DNA of 64,000 nt from Streptomyces neyagawaensis. Lineage in GTDB: Bacteria; Actinomycetota; Actinomycetes; Streptomycetales; Streptomycetaceae. A model generated the notes under the pieces. The model did not search any database, was not told the origin of the DNA, and saw only the letters and a program-made list of their open reading frames with translations. The stretch lies in assembly GCF_023516595.1 (NCBI RefSeq), contig NZ_JAMGBG010000050.1, forward strand, positions 1 to 64,000, in the 5' to 3' direction. The position numbers and the translations under genes are program-made. This document shows, piece by piece, positions 15,628 to 23,696 of this stretch. How positions within the stretch are numbered: the stretch's first letter is position 1; the number at the start of each line of letters is the position of its first letter.

Positions 15628-17100
15628 ATGTCGCTCACCCGCAGGGACTTCGCCAGTCGATCCGCGGTCACCGGCGCCGGTGTCGCGCTGGCCGGCACCG
15701 TGGGCGCCCTCGCCACCGCGCCGAACGCGCTCGCGGCGTCGGACGCCGCCGCGGACGACACGGACGGCGCCGACCTCGACGGCTCGGACGGCGCGGGGGC
15801 GCACCGGCACGGCGGGGTCGGTTACGGGCCGCTCGTCCCCGACCCCGAGGGGATCCTCGCGCTGCCGGCCGGGTTCACCTACACGATCCTCACCTACAGC
15901 GGGCGCACCAGACTGGAGTCCGGTGAGTTCACCCCGGGCAAGCACGACGGCACCGCCGCGTTCCCCGGCCCCCGGGGCACCACCCTCCTCGTCAACAACC
16001 ACGAACTGAAGGGCCCCCGCGCCAACTGGCCGCATCCGGTGCCCCTCACCGAGGGGCTCGTCTACGACCCGGCCGCGTCCGGCGGCTGCACGGTCGTGGA
16101 GGTCCGCCCCGACGGCCGGGTCGCCGAGTGGGTCGGCATCGCGGGCACCTCCACCAACTGCGCGGGCGGCAGCACCCCGTGGGGCACCTGGCTCACCTGC
16201 GAGGAGAACTCCGACCGGGCCGGTGTCAACGGCATGACCAAGGACCACGGCTACGTCTTCGAGGTCGACCCCTGCGACCGGCGCGCCAACCGCGACCCGA
16301 AGCCCCTGAAGTTCTTCGGCCGGTACGACCACGAGGCCGTCGTCATCGACCCCAAGCGCGGCCACGCCTACCTCACCGAGGACGCCTCCGGCCCCAACGG
16401 CCTCTTCTACCGCTGGACCCCGCCGAAGGGCTTCACCTACGGCCCCCGCAGATTCCGGACCCTCGCCGACGACGCCGGTGTCCTCCAAGCACCCAAGTGC
16501 TATGACTCCGGCGGCCGTTTCGTCGACGACCTCTCCCGCGCCACCAGGATCGGCACCGTCTACGGCGTCGACTGGGTCGACGTCCCCGACCGGGACGCGC
16601 GGACCGTCGCCGTGCGCAAGCAGTTCGACGAGATCACCCGCGCCCGCAAGCTCGAAGGCATGTGGTGGGGCGACGGCGGCGCCTACATCGTCTCCTCCTA
16701 CGCCCGCGCGGAGAGCCCCGGCGCCGCGCACGACGGCCAGGTCTGGTTCTACGACCCCAAGCGCCGCACCCTCACCCTGAAGGTCCTGCTCGGCGTCAAT
16801 CCGGACCCGTCCGCCGACGGCGCCCTCGACGGCCCCGACAACATCACCGTCTCCCCCTACGGCGGCATCGTCCTCGCCGAGGACGGCGAAGGCGTCCAGC
16901 ACCTGTTCGGCGCCACCGACAGTGGCCGCACCTATCCGATCGCCCGCAACGACCTGAACATCGGCACCGAGGAGGAGCCGGAGTACAGCGAGTTCGCCGG
17001 CGTCACCTTCTCGCCCGACGGAAAGACCCTGTACGCCAACATCCAGACGCCGGGCATCCTGCTCGCCATCACCGGCCCCTGGAAGCGGCAGAAGCGGTAA
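15628..17100 (+). CDS. Tat-exported PhoX-like protein (DUF839)
   Basis: 490 residues from the ATG at 15628 (CAGGAGA upstream). The N-terminus has a twin-arginine signal (LTRRDFASRSAV, hydrophobic stretch, A-L-A-A near 36). The mature part matches the DUF839/PhoX beta-propeller family: LLVNNHEL, WGTWLTCEEN, GYVFEVDP, YDHEAVVIDP, YLTEDASGPNGLFYRWTP, DNITVSPYGGIVLAEDGEG and a final FAGVTFSPDGKTLYANIQTPG. PhoX enzymes are Ca/Fe-dependent extracellular alkaline phosphatases; the Glu-rich ligand motifs (CEEN, HEAVV, ED) are present. A phosphatase role is likely but not proved. Confidence 0.85.
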   Translation: MSLTRRDFASRSAVTGAGVALAGTVGALATAPNALAASDAAADDTDGADLDGSDGAGAHRHGGVGYGPLVPDPEGILALPAGFTYTILTYSGRTRLESGEFTPGKHDGTAAFPGPRGTTLLVNNHELKGPRANWPHPVPLTEGLVYDPAASGGCTVVEVRPDGRVAEWVGIAGTSTNCAGGSTPWGTWLTCEENSDRAGVNGMTKDHGYVFEVDPCDRRANRDPKPLKFFGRYDHEAVVIDPKRGHAYLTEDASGPNGLFYRWTPPKGFTYGPRRFRTLADDAGVLQAPKCYDSGGRFVDDLSRATRIGTVYGVDWVDVPDRDARTVAVRKQFDEITRARKLEGMWWGDGGAYIVSSYARAESPGAAHDGQVWFYDPKRRTLTLKVLLGVNPDPSADGALDGPDNITVSPYGGIVLAEDGEGVQHLFGATDSGRTYPIARNDLNIGTEEEPEYSEFAGVTFSPDGKTLYANIQTPGILLAITGPWKRQKR

Positions 17101-17140
17101 TTAATTCGCTCGCCCCTCCCGCGACCGTCCTCCTAGAGTG

Positions 17141-17316
17141 ATGCACGTCCAGGTGCGAAGGCAGGACCTACTTCCACTGATAATGGGGCGGTCGCGGGTT
17201 CGAGTCCCGTCGCCGGCACCAACACGCCGGTGTAGCTCAGATGGCAGAGCACCTACGTCGGTTCCGCCGAATTCGATCTCTGGACACCCAAAACTTCATG
17301 CACCTCCCGGTGCGCC
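17141..17316 (+). ncRNA. Permuted tRNA-like RNA 1, probable Ro-associated Y RNA (YrlA-like)
   Basis: tRNA parts occur in circularly permuted order. A T-arm (stem 17194-17198/17206-17210, loop TTCGAGT) comes first, then acceptor 3' strand CGCCGGC (17211-17217) with an encoded ACCA (17218-17221). A 4-nt loop ACAC leads to acceptor 5' strand GCCGGTG (17226-17232, seven pairs with one G-U), TA, and a D-arm (GCTC/GAGC, 17235-17250). The molecule's ends pair instead: GGTGC-GAAG (17152-17160) with CTTC-AT-GCACC (17294-17304), a helix with a 2-nt bulge. This is the geometry known for bacterial YrlA-type Y RNAs, whose tRNA-like module is closed at the acceptor end. It lies upstream of the Ro60 gene. 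Ends are approximate. Confidence 0.65.
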
Positions 17317-17376
17317 GGCTGCGGCTCCTTCTTCTGTAAAAAGAATCCACGCCGCCGCCACCTTGATCTCGGGAGG
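17303..17376 (+). other. Structured spacer between the two tRNA-like RNAs
   Basis: CCTCCC at 17303-17308 can pair with GGGAGG at 17371-17376, and TTCTT/AAGAA inside (about 17330-17345) can form a small stem next to a short A-tract. It may be the 3' end or processing region of RNA 1, a terminator, or a leader to RNA 2. No open reading frame of merit. Confidence 0.35.
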
Positions 17377-17384
17377 CGCGGCAC

Positions 17385-17545
17385 AAGGTGGGTGCCCGGT
17401 GCGCAGGCAGCGGATACTTCGGGAACTGGTGGGGAATTTCCTCGTGCGGGTTCGAATCCCGCCATCGGCCCCGGCCGATGTGGCGGAATGGCAGACGCGC
17501 CTGTTTATAGGGCCGCCGCCGACCTCGACCTCGGGCACCTTCCTT
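17385..17545 (+). ncRNA. Permuted tRNA-like RNA 2 (Leu-like module), probable Y RNA
   Basis: Second copy of the same layout. T-arm GCGGG-TTCGAAT-CCCGC (17446-17462), acceptor 3' strand CATCGGC (17463-17469), tetraloop CCCG, acceptor 5' strand GCCGATG (17474-17480; seven perfect pairs), TG, then a D-arm GCG-loop-CGC (17483-17498) reading like tRNA-Leu. A GGGG/CCTC stem (17431-17443) before the T-arm resembles a long variable arm. The ends pair strongly: GGTGCCCG (17391-17398) with CGGGCACC (17532-17539), AAGG with CCTT outside, and GGCAGCGG with CCGCCGCC inside (one mismatch). It lies about 65 bp upstream of the Ro gene and could be co-transcribed with it. Confidence 0.65.
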
Positions 17546-17608
17546 CTGTCGCGCCTCCCTCCGAAAAAAGTCACGCACAACGTGCGGAGGAATTCGGGGG
17601 AATTCACC

Positions 17609-19192
17609 ATGGCGCGGTTCAACAGCAAGAGCACCCGGGCGCGGCCCACGTCGCGCGTCACCTCGACGGGACGCGTGCTCCGCACCCACCAGGGCGGTCG
17701 CGGCCAGGAGCGCGACGAGCGGTCGGAGCTGTTCCTGCTCTCGATCGCCAACTTCGTCGCGCAGAAGACGTCCTACGAGTCCGCCGAGGACCGGGACGAC
17801 CGGTTCGCCGCGCTCGTCCGCCGTCTCGCCGTCACCGACCCGGAGTGGACGGCCGGCCTGCTCGGCTGGCTGCGCGGCGAGGGCAACCTCCGTACGGCCT
17901 CCCTCGTGGGCGCCGCCGAGTACGTGAAGGCACGGCTCGACGCGGGCGTCACCCACGGCCCGACCAACCGCCAGGTCATCGACTCGGTGCTCCGGCGCCC
18001 GGACGAGCCCGGCGAGCTGCTCGCGTACTGGACCTCCCGTTACGGCCGCGCCCTCCCCAAGCCCGTGAAGCGGGGCGTCGCCGACGCCGTACGACGGCTC
18101 TACCACCCCAAGTCGCTGCTGAAGTACGACACCGCGTCCAAGGGCTACCGCTTCGGCGACATCCTCAACCTGGTGCACGCGGCGCCCGACCCGGCCAAGC
18201 CGTGGCAGGGCGACCTGTTCCAGTACGCCCTCGACCGGCGGCACCACCCGGACACGGCGGTCGTGCCCAAGTCGCTGCCCGTGCTCGGGGCCCACCGTGA
18301 CCTCATGGCCCTGCGGCCCGCCAAGCGCCGCAAGGTCGTGACCGGCGCGGGCGGCGCCCAGCGGCTCGCGGACGCGGGCATCACCTGGGAGGCACTGGCG
18401 GGCTGGCTCCAGGGTCCGATGGACAAGGCGGCCTGGGAGGCCGTCATCCCGTCCATGGGCGCCATGGCGCTCGTGCGGAACCTGCGTAACTTCGACGAGG
18501 CGGGCGTCTCCGACGAGGTCGCGGCCCGGGTCGCCGCGAGGATCAGTGACCCGGCCGAGGTCGCGCGGTCCCGGCAGTTCCCGTTCCGCTACCTCGCCGC
18601 GTACCGGCACGCCCCGTCGCTGCGCTGGGCGTACCCGCTGGAGCAGGCGCTCGGTCACTCGCTGGCCAACGTGCCCGCGCTGCCCGGCCGCACCCTGGTG
18701 CTGGTCGACCGCTCGGGCTCGATGTTCCACTCGCGGCTGACCGACCGCTCGTCCCTCACCTACGCGGACGCGGCGGCGATCTTCGGTGCGGCGCTCGCGC
18801 TGCGGGCGTCGGACGCGGACCTCGTCGAGTTCGGCACCACGAGCCGGCCGGTGTCGTACCGCAAGGGCGAGTCGGTGCTGAAGATCCTGGAGCGCTTCGG
18901 CGACCTCGGCGGCACCAACACCACCGAGGCGGTGCGCACGCACTACCGCAAGCACGACCGGGTGCTGATCGTCACCGACGAGCAGGCCACCTACAGCCAC
19001 TACGGCGACCCGACCGCCCAGGTCCCGGCCCATGTGCCGGTGTACACCTGGAACCTCGCCGGTCACCGGGCGGGCCACGGCCCCTCCGGCACGGCGAACC
19101 GCCACACCTTCGGCGGCCTCTCCGACGCGGCGTTCCGGATGGTTCCGCTGCTGGAGGCGGCACGGGACGCCGACTGGCCGTGGAGCCGATGA
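17609..19192 (+). CDS. rsr: Ro60/Rsr family RNA-binding protein (TROVE + vWA)
   Basis: 527 residues, ATG at 17609. The N-terminal 345 or so residues are a TROVE domain of HEAT-like helical repeats forming the ring that binds Y RNA and misfolded RNA ends; they open with the basic tail SKSTRARPTSRVTS. The C-terminal domain is a von Willebrand A fold with an intact MIDAS, D367-x-S369-x-S371 (VDRSGSM), plus GGTNTTEAV and VTDEQA. Length matches bacterial Rsr (about 530). Known bacterial Ro proteins act with Y RNA and 3'-exonucleases in RNA turnover after stress. The two tRNA-like RNAs directly upstream fit that role. Confidence 0.93.
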   Translation: MARFNSKSTRARPTSRVTSTGRVLRTHQGGRGQERDERSELFLLSIANFVAQKTSYESAEDRDDRFAALVRRLAVTDPEWTAGLLGWLRGEGNLRTASLVGAAEYVKARLDAGVTHGPTNRQVIDSVLRRPDEPGELLAYWTSRYGRALPKPVKRGVADAVRRLYHPKSLLKYDTASKGYRFGDILNLVHAAPDPAKPWQGDLFQYALDRRHHPDTAVVPKSLPVLGAHRDLMALRPAKRRKVVTGAGGAQRLADAGITWEALAGWLQGPMDKAAWEAVIPSMGAMALVRNLRNFDEAGVSDEVAARVAARISDPAEVARSRQFPFRYLAAYRHAPSLRWAYPLEQALGHSLANVPALPGRTLVLVDRSGSMFHSRLTDRSSLTYADAAAIFGAALALRASDADLVEFGTTSRPVSYRKGESVLKILERFGDLGGTNTTEAVRTHYRKHDRVLIVTDEQATYSHYGDPTAQVPAHVPVYTWNLAGHRAGHGPSGTANRHTFGGLSDAAFRMVPLLEAARDADWPWSR

Positions 19193-19233
19193 CGACGGGG
19201 GAGACAACGGGGGAGAGGGCGTGAGGACGCCCT

Positions 19234-19273
19234 GAGTGTGGCCCGTGTTCCAGCAAGGACACGGGCCACACTC
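19234..19273 (+). terminator. Rho-independent-type terminator after the Ro gene
   Basis: Perfect 15-bp hairpin, GAGTGTGGCCCGTGT (19234-19248) with ACACGGGCCACACTC (19259-19273) and a 10-nt loop, followed by TTGT. It also isolates the next gene's promoter. Confidence 0.85.
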
Positions 19274-19311
19274 TTGTCCGCGTCCGGGACTGACATCTAA
19301 CATTTCAGTTC
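19274..19311 (+). promoter_or_regulatory. Promoter of the GntR gene, probably leaderless
   Basis: TTGTCC (19274-19279), 18-bp spacer, TAACAT (19298-19303). The ATG at 19312 lies only 8 bases beyond the -10 hexamer and has no Shine-Dalgarno, so the transcript probably starts at or next to the ATG. Confidence 0.55.
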
Positions 19312-20055
19312 ATGGAGGCCATACGACCGGTGAGCCGCACCCTGCTGAGGGACCGCGCCTACCTCGCCATCCGGGACGCCATCGTGGCCGGGGAGATCGA
19401 ACCCGGTGCGGTGGTGCGGGACGCCGAGTTCGCGGAGCTGCTGGGCCTGTCCCGCGCGCCGGTGCGGGAGGCGTTCTCGCGGCTCGTGGACGAGGGCCTG
19501 CTGGAGAGCAAACCGCAGAGCTACACACGGGTGACGCCGGTCGTGGCCGCCGATGTGCGGGACGCCGCCGCCGTGGTCGGCGCGATGCACGAGCTGGCCA
19601 CGCGGGTCGCCGTACCCCGGCTGTTCGCGGCGGACGTGGAGACGATGCGCTCCGCCAACGAACGGTTCGCGGCGGCCGTCCACGCGGGCGACGTCGACGC
19701 CGCCCTGGACGCCGACGACGAACTCCACGACGTCCTCGTCCGGGTGAGCGGCAACCGCGCGGCCGCCGCCACCATCGCCCGCTACACCCCGCTCATCCGC
19801 CGACTGGAGCGACACCGTTTCGGCGAGGGCGGCAACTGCCGCTCGGCCGGACTGCACGACCGGCTGATCGACGCCTGCGCCGCCGGTGACACGGACGAGG
19901 CGGTCACCGTCACCGCGGAGATCTGGCGCGGCCTGGCGGCCCTCGCCGACGAACCGGACAGCTCCGAGGCCCCGCCCGCCACCGAATCCGAAGGCGGGCT
20001 TCCCGCCGATGCCGCCGTCGACGACGCAGAGCCCGCCGCCGGCGTGGACCACTGA
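19312..20055 (+). CDS. GntR family (FCD-type) transcriptional regulator
   Basis: 247 residues. Winged HTH at about 8-72 (LRDRAYLAIRDAIVAGEIEP, then DAEFAELLGLSRAPVREAF, RLVDEGLLESKP). The helical FCD effector domain spans about 80-220 with the usual metal/ligand histidines (DELHDVLVR and the GLHDRLIDA segment). A disordered acidic tail of 30 residues follows. It ends 14 bp before the ACC deaminase gene on the same strand, so it very probably controls that gene and itself. The ligand is not deducible. Confidence 0.88.
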   Translation: MEAIRPVSRTLLRDRAYLAIRDAIVAGEIEPGAVVRDAEFAELLGLSRAPVREAFSRLVDEGLLESKPQSYTRVTPVVAADVRDAAAVVGAMHELATRVAVPRLFAADVETMRSANERFAAAVHAGDVDAALDADDELHDVLVRVSGNRAAAATIARYTPLIRRLERHRFGEGGNCRSAGLHDRLIDACAAGDTDEAVTVTAEIWRGLAALADEPDSSEAPPATESEGGLPADAAVDDAEPAAGVDH

Positions 20056-20069
20056 CCCCGGGAGGACCC

Positions 20070-21089
20070 GTGTCCCTTGCTTCCTTCGAGCGCTACCCGC
20101 TCCTCTTCGGGCCCTCGCCGGTGCACCGGCTGGAACGCCTGACCGCCCATCTCGACGGCGCCTCCCTGTGGGCCAAGCGGGAGGACTGCAACTCCGGTAT
20201 CGCCTACGGCGGCAACAAGACCCGCAAGCTGGAGTACCTCGTCGCCGACGCGCTCGCCCAGGGCTGCGACACCCTGGTCTCCATCGGCGGGGTGCAGTCC
20301 AACCACACCCGCCAGGTCGCCGCCGTCGCCGCCCGCGCCGGACTCAAGTGCGTCCTCGTGCAGGAGAGCTGGGTGGAGTGGCCCGACGCCGTGTACGACA
20401 AGGTCGGCAACATCCTGATCAGCCGGCTCGCCGGCGCCGACGTACGGCTCGTCCAGGCCGGGTTCGGCATCGGGTTCAAGGAGAGCTGGGAGCGGGCCCT
20501 CAGGGAGGTCGAGGAGTCGGGCGGCAAGCCGTACGCCATCCCGGCCGGCGCCTCCGACCACCGCCTCGGCGGCCTCGGCTTCGCCTCCTGGGCGTACGAG
20601 GTCGCCGAGCAGGAGCGGGAGCTGGGAGTCTTCTTCGACACCGTCATCGTCTGCTCGGTCACCGGCTCCACCCAGGCCGGCATGGTCGCCGGGTTCGCAG
20701 CCCTGGAGGAGGCCGGCGGACGGCCCCGCCGGGTCCTCGGCATCGACGCCTCCGCCAAGCCCGACAGCACCCGGGCCCAGATCGCGCGCATCGCCCACAA
20801 CACCGGACAACTCATCGGCGTCAAGCGCGAGTTGACCGAGGCGGACGTGGAGCTGGACGAGCGGTACCACGGGGGGATCTACGGCGTCCCCGACGACGCC
20901 ACCCTCGTCGCCATGCAGCTCGCGGCGCGCACCGAGGGCATGATCACCGACCCCGTCTACGAGGGGAAGTCGATGGCCGGGATGATCGACCTCGTCGAAC
21001 GCGGCGAGATCGCGAAGGACTCGACCGTCCTCTACGCCCACCTCGGCGGCCAGCCCGCGCTGAACGCGTACAGCGGCGTCATCCAGTGA
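20070..21089 (+). CDS. acdS: 1-aminocyclopropane-1-carboxylate (ACC) deaminase
   Basis: 339 residues, GTG start with GGGAGG upstream. PLP-dependent enzyme of the tryptophan-synthase-beta fold that cleaves ACC, the ethylene precursor, to 2-oxobutyrate and ammonia. The PLP lysine is K50 (YGGNKTRKLEYL) and the nucleophile S77 lies in GGVQSNHTRQ; both match the known K51/S78 with a one-residue offset. TDPVYEGKSM and YAHLGGQPALNAY retain the Glu and Leu that separate ACC deaminases from D-cysteine desulfhydrases. Likely allows growth on ACC and lowers plant ethylene, pointing to a soil or root-associated host. Confidence 0.9.
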   Translation: MSLASFERYPLLFGPSPVHRLERLTAHLDGASLWAKREDCNSGIAYGGNKTRKLEYLVADALAQGCDTLVSIGGVQSNHTRQVAAVAARAGLKCVLVQESWVEWPDAVYDKVGNILISRLAGADVRLVQAGFGIGFKESWERALREVEESGGKPYAIPAGASDHRLGGLGFASWAYEVAEQERELGVFFDTVIVCSVTGSTQAGMVAGFAALEEAGGRPRRVLGIDASAKPDSTRAQIARIAHNTGQLIGVKRELTEADVELDERYHGGIYGVPDDATLVAMQLAARTEGMITDPVYEGKSMAGMIDLVERGEIAKDSTVLYAHLGGQPALNAYSGVIQ

Positions 21090-21185
21090 CGATCTGACGA
21101 GATGACATGGTGACGAGATGCTGTGGTGATGAGATGCCGTGGTGATGAGATGACGGTGTGACGAGACGGCGACGTGACGAGACGA
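21090..21185. repeat. Degenerate tandem repeat, unit about 17-19 bp
   Basis: From the stop of the deaminase gene onward a motif close to GTGACGAGATGACATG / GTGATGAGATGCCGTG recurs about five times with drift. It precedes the convergent TerD gene and may have grown from the sequence around the deaminase stop codon. Confidence 0.6.
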
Positions 21186-21251
21186 GGGGCGGGTCCGGTC
21201 GGCCCGGATCCGCCCCTTCCCGTTCTCGTTCGCGGCCTCGTCGCCGGTGGG

Positions 21252-22487
21252 TCAGAGCGCCTGGGCCGCCGGCTTCACCATGCCCCGGACCGTGCGGGAC
21301 TTCACGAAGTCGCCCATGGCCGTCATCTCCCACTCGCCGGTGAACTGGCGGATCAGCTTGGCCATCATCACGCCGGTCTGGGCCTCGGCGTTGGTGAGGT
21401 CGAAGCGGACGAGCTCCTCGCCGGTGGCGGCGTCCAGGAGACGGCAGTAGGCCTTGGCGACCTCGGTGAACTTCTGGCCGGAGAAGGAGTTCACCGTGAA
21501 GACCAGGCCGGTGACCTCCTGGGGGAGCCGGCCGAGGTCGACCACGATCACCTCGTCGTCGCCACCGCCCTCACCCGTGAGGTTGTCGCCGGAGTGCTTG
21601 ATCGCTCCGTTCACGATCGAGAGCTTGCCGAAGTAGCAGCTGTCGATGTGGTTGCGCTGCGGGCCGTACGCGATCACCGAGGCGTCCAGGTCGATGTCCT
21701 TGCCCCGGTACGCGGGCTCCCAGCCGAGGCCCATCTTGACCTGGGACAGCAGGGGGCGGCCGCCCTTGACCAGGGACACCGTCTGGTTCTTCTGGAGGCT
21801 GACCCGGCCCTTGTCCAGGTTGATCTTCCCGGCGCCGGGCGCGGGGGGAGCCGGCGGGGCGGGCGGTGCCGGGGGCGCGGCCGGAGCCATGGCGGGCGGT
21901 GCCGGCGGCGGGGTCACGGGGGTGTGCGGCATGGGGGTGGGGGGAGCGACGGGCTGGGCGGGGGCCGTGGGCTGGGCCGGGGCGGGCTCCTCCACCGTGA
22001 CGCCGAAGTCCGTCGCGATGCCGGCCAGGCCGTTGGCGTACCCCTGGCCGACGGCGCGGGCCTTCCAGGCGCCGTTGCGCAGGTAGATCTCCACGATCAC
22101 CAGGGCGGTCTCCGTGCCGAGCTGCGGCGGGGTGAAGGTGGCGATCACCGAGCCGGTCGCCGCGTCGCGGATCGTCGCCGTCGGTTCGATGCCCTGGAAG
22201 GTCTGGCCGGCCGCGTCCGGGCTGGCCGTGACGACGATCTTCTCGATGCCCGGCGGGAGGGCCGCCGTGTCGACCGTGATCGAGTCGGGGGTCGCGCCGC
22301 CGCCCGAGCGGTACGTCACTCCCGGGCCGCTCGGCTGGTTGTAGAAGATGAAGTCGTCGTCCGAGCGCACCTTGCCGTCGGCGGTGAGCAGCAGGCCCGA
22401 TACGTCGAGCCGCACGGGGGCGGAGACGTCCACCGCGACTCGGGGAACGGGCAGCGGGATGTTCGAGCCGGGGGTCATAGCTGTCAT
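21252..22487 (-). CDS. Double TerD-domain tellurium-resistance/stress protein
   Basis: 411 residues from the ATG at 22487; an alternative ATG is at 22478. A CABP/TerD-like beta-sandwich occurs at the N-terminus (about 10-165), then a Pro/Ala linker (about 170-235, including AAPPAPPAPPAPPAP), then a canonical TerD domain (about 240-410). The second has the Ca-binding acid cluster GLGWEP...IDLDASV and GEGGGDDEVIVVDL, and the C-terminal WEMTAMGDFV. TerD proteins bind calcium and function in tellurite, phage and differentiation-linked stress responses. No other ter genes are adjacent. Confidence 0.88.
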   Translation of the reverse strand: MTAMTPGSNIPLPVPRVAVDVSAPVRLDVSGLLLTADGKVRSDDDFIFYNQPSGPGVTYRSGGGATPDSITVDTAALPPGIEKIVVTASPDAAGQTFQGIEPTATIRDAATGSVIATFTPPQLGTETALVIVEIYLRNGAWKARAVGQGYANGLAGIATDFGVTVEEPAPAQPTAPAQPVAPPTPMPHTPVTPPPAPPAMAPAAPPAPPAPPAPPAPGAGKINLDKGRVSLQKNQTVSLVKGGRPLLSQVKMGLGWEPAYRGKDIDLDASVIAYGPQRNHIDSCYFGKLSIVNGAIKHSGDNLTGEGGGDDEVIVVDLGRLPQEVTGLVFTVNSFSGQKFTEVAKAYCRLLDAATGEELVRFDLTNAEAQTGVMMAKLIRQFTGEWEMTAMGDFVKSRTVRGMVKPAAQAL

Positions 22488-22551
22488 GCGTGGTGAACGA
22501 ATCAAGCCGCTTTACCGTTCCCTTACCCAGCGGGCCGGGCGGCCGTTCGGG

Positions 22552-22773
22552 TCACCGGCGGTTGCGGGGGTGTTCCCGGGCGGTGCGCTCGTTGCCCCGC
22601 CGGTAGTTCCCGGTCCAGCGGGCCATGACCAGCTGCGGGTCGCCCGCCGCGACCTCGGCGAGGAAGCGGTCGGCGCGCGGGCCGCGCAGCGTGGTGGCCG
22701 CCCGGCCGTGATGCTCGATGGTCACCGTGCGGTCGGCGTGCTCGGTGTAGGTGAATCCCTGGGGGCGTGGCAT
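22552..22773 (-). CDS. Small conserved hypothetical protein, 73 aa
   Basis: Starts at an ATG and encodes a compact basic protein with a predicted beta-beta-alpha N-terminal part (PQGFTYTEHADRTVTIEHHG), an Arg-rich middle and a very basic tail. Coding-like codon use. It lies 49 bp downstream of the DUF4239 gene on the same strand. Function unknown. Confidence 0.6.
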   Translation of the reverse strand: MPRPQGFTYTEHADRTVTIEHHGRAATTLRGPRADRFLAEVAAGDPQLVMARWTGNYRRGNERTAREHPRNRR

Positions 22774-22821
22774 GTCCAGGATGGTAGGGGCGAAGGGGAT
22801 CGCGCCCCCAGCGAATATCGC

Positions 22822-23610
22822 TCACTGCCAGAAGCGCGCCAGCGCCCCCTCCTTGTACGGCGCCGGCGAGACGCTCAGCTCGCCGGAGAACGGACGGTCC
22901 AGGCTCATCGTGAGCAGCAGGCTCAACCCGATCAGCAGGGCGATGAGCGTCACGAACGTCAGATGGGCCTTGAAGCTCTTGATGCCGTACAGCAGGGACA
23001 TCGGGACCATCACCAGCGCCCCGCCGTAGACCAGGAGCTTCAGCAGGGTCGGCAGCGACGACTGGGCGAGGGTCAGCCGTGCGCGGCGCTCCGCGACCAC
23101 CCCGTCGAGGTGGGCCACGGCCTGGGCGTAGTACGTCTTCTCGGACTCGGTGACCGGCTCGTAGGACTGCAGGGCCCGGTACACGGCGCGGATGGCCGGC
23201 TCGGTGGCCTCGGAGGAGGGTTCGCCGGCCCGCATCCGGGGCCACTGGTCGTCCACCACGGCCCGGACGTACAGGCCGACGGCCGCGGTCACCTCCTCGC
23301 GGACCGGTTCCGGGAAGGCGTCCGCGTCGCGCACGATCTCGGCGCAGTGGGTGGCCTCGGAGGCGACCACGGTCTCCGCGACCCCGATGCCCTCCCACTC
23401 CGCGACCACCACGAACGCCAGGAAGATGCCGTAGATCGCGCCGTACATCCCGAGCAGCACGCCCACCATGTCGTTCTGCGTGCCGTCGAGGAGCCGGGGG
23501 ATCCGGCGGCGGACCACCAGGCTGCCCAGGGCCGCGAAGGCGATGACGCTCCCGGCCATGAGCACCGTCAGGGCGAGCGCGCCGAAGCTGTTGAGCAGCC
23601 AGAGTTCCAT
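22822..23610 (-). CDS. DUF4239 family membrane protein
   Basis: 262 residues from the ATG at 23610. Two N-terminal membrane spans (about 8-32 and 48-68), a soluble helical middle (about 80-190) and two C-terminal spans (about 188-212 and 218-240) match the bestrophin-like DUF4239 layout, with conserved GMYGAIYGIFLAFVVVAEWE and PMSLLYGI. Members are proposed to be channel-like; there is no direct functional evidence in the sequence. No signal peptide. Confidence 0.8.
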   Translation of the reverse strand: MELWLLNSFGALALTVLMAGSVIAFAALGSLVVRRRIPRLLDGTQNDMVGVLLGMYGAIYGIFLAFVVVAEWEGIGVAETVVASEATHCAEIVRDADAFPEPVREEVTAAVGLYVRAVVDDQWPRMRAGEPSSEATEPAIRAVYRALQSYEPVTESEKTYYAQAVAHLDGVVAERRARLTLAQSSLPTLLKLLVYGGALVMVPMSLLYGIKSFKAHLTFVTLIALLIGLSLLLTMSLDRPFSGELSVSPAPYKEGALARFWQ

Positions 23611-23696
23611 GGCCGCCAGTCTTGACGGGCGTCCCTGTGCAGGCGGGGCATCGGGTGGTCGATCAGCCGAACGGGTGAGGTGGGGCCCGCGTCGTG

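Noticed and set aside
14371..16902. Long open frame of 843 codons on the minus strand
   Set aside because: It runs opposite the hypothetical and PhoX-like genes, is Val/Gly/Asp-rich without domains, and is the usual antisense shadow of GC-rich coding sequence.
17191..17500. Intact tRNA genes (the T-arm and D-arm sequences look like tRNA)
   Set aside because: Arms are in the wrong order, with the acceptor 3' strand before the 5' strand, and no anticodon arm lies between them. They fit a permuted tRNA-like module, not a functional tRNA.
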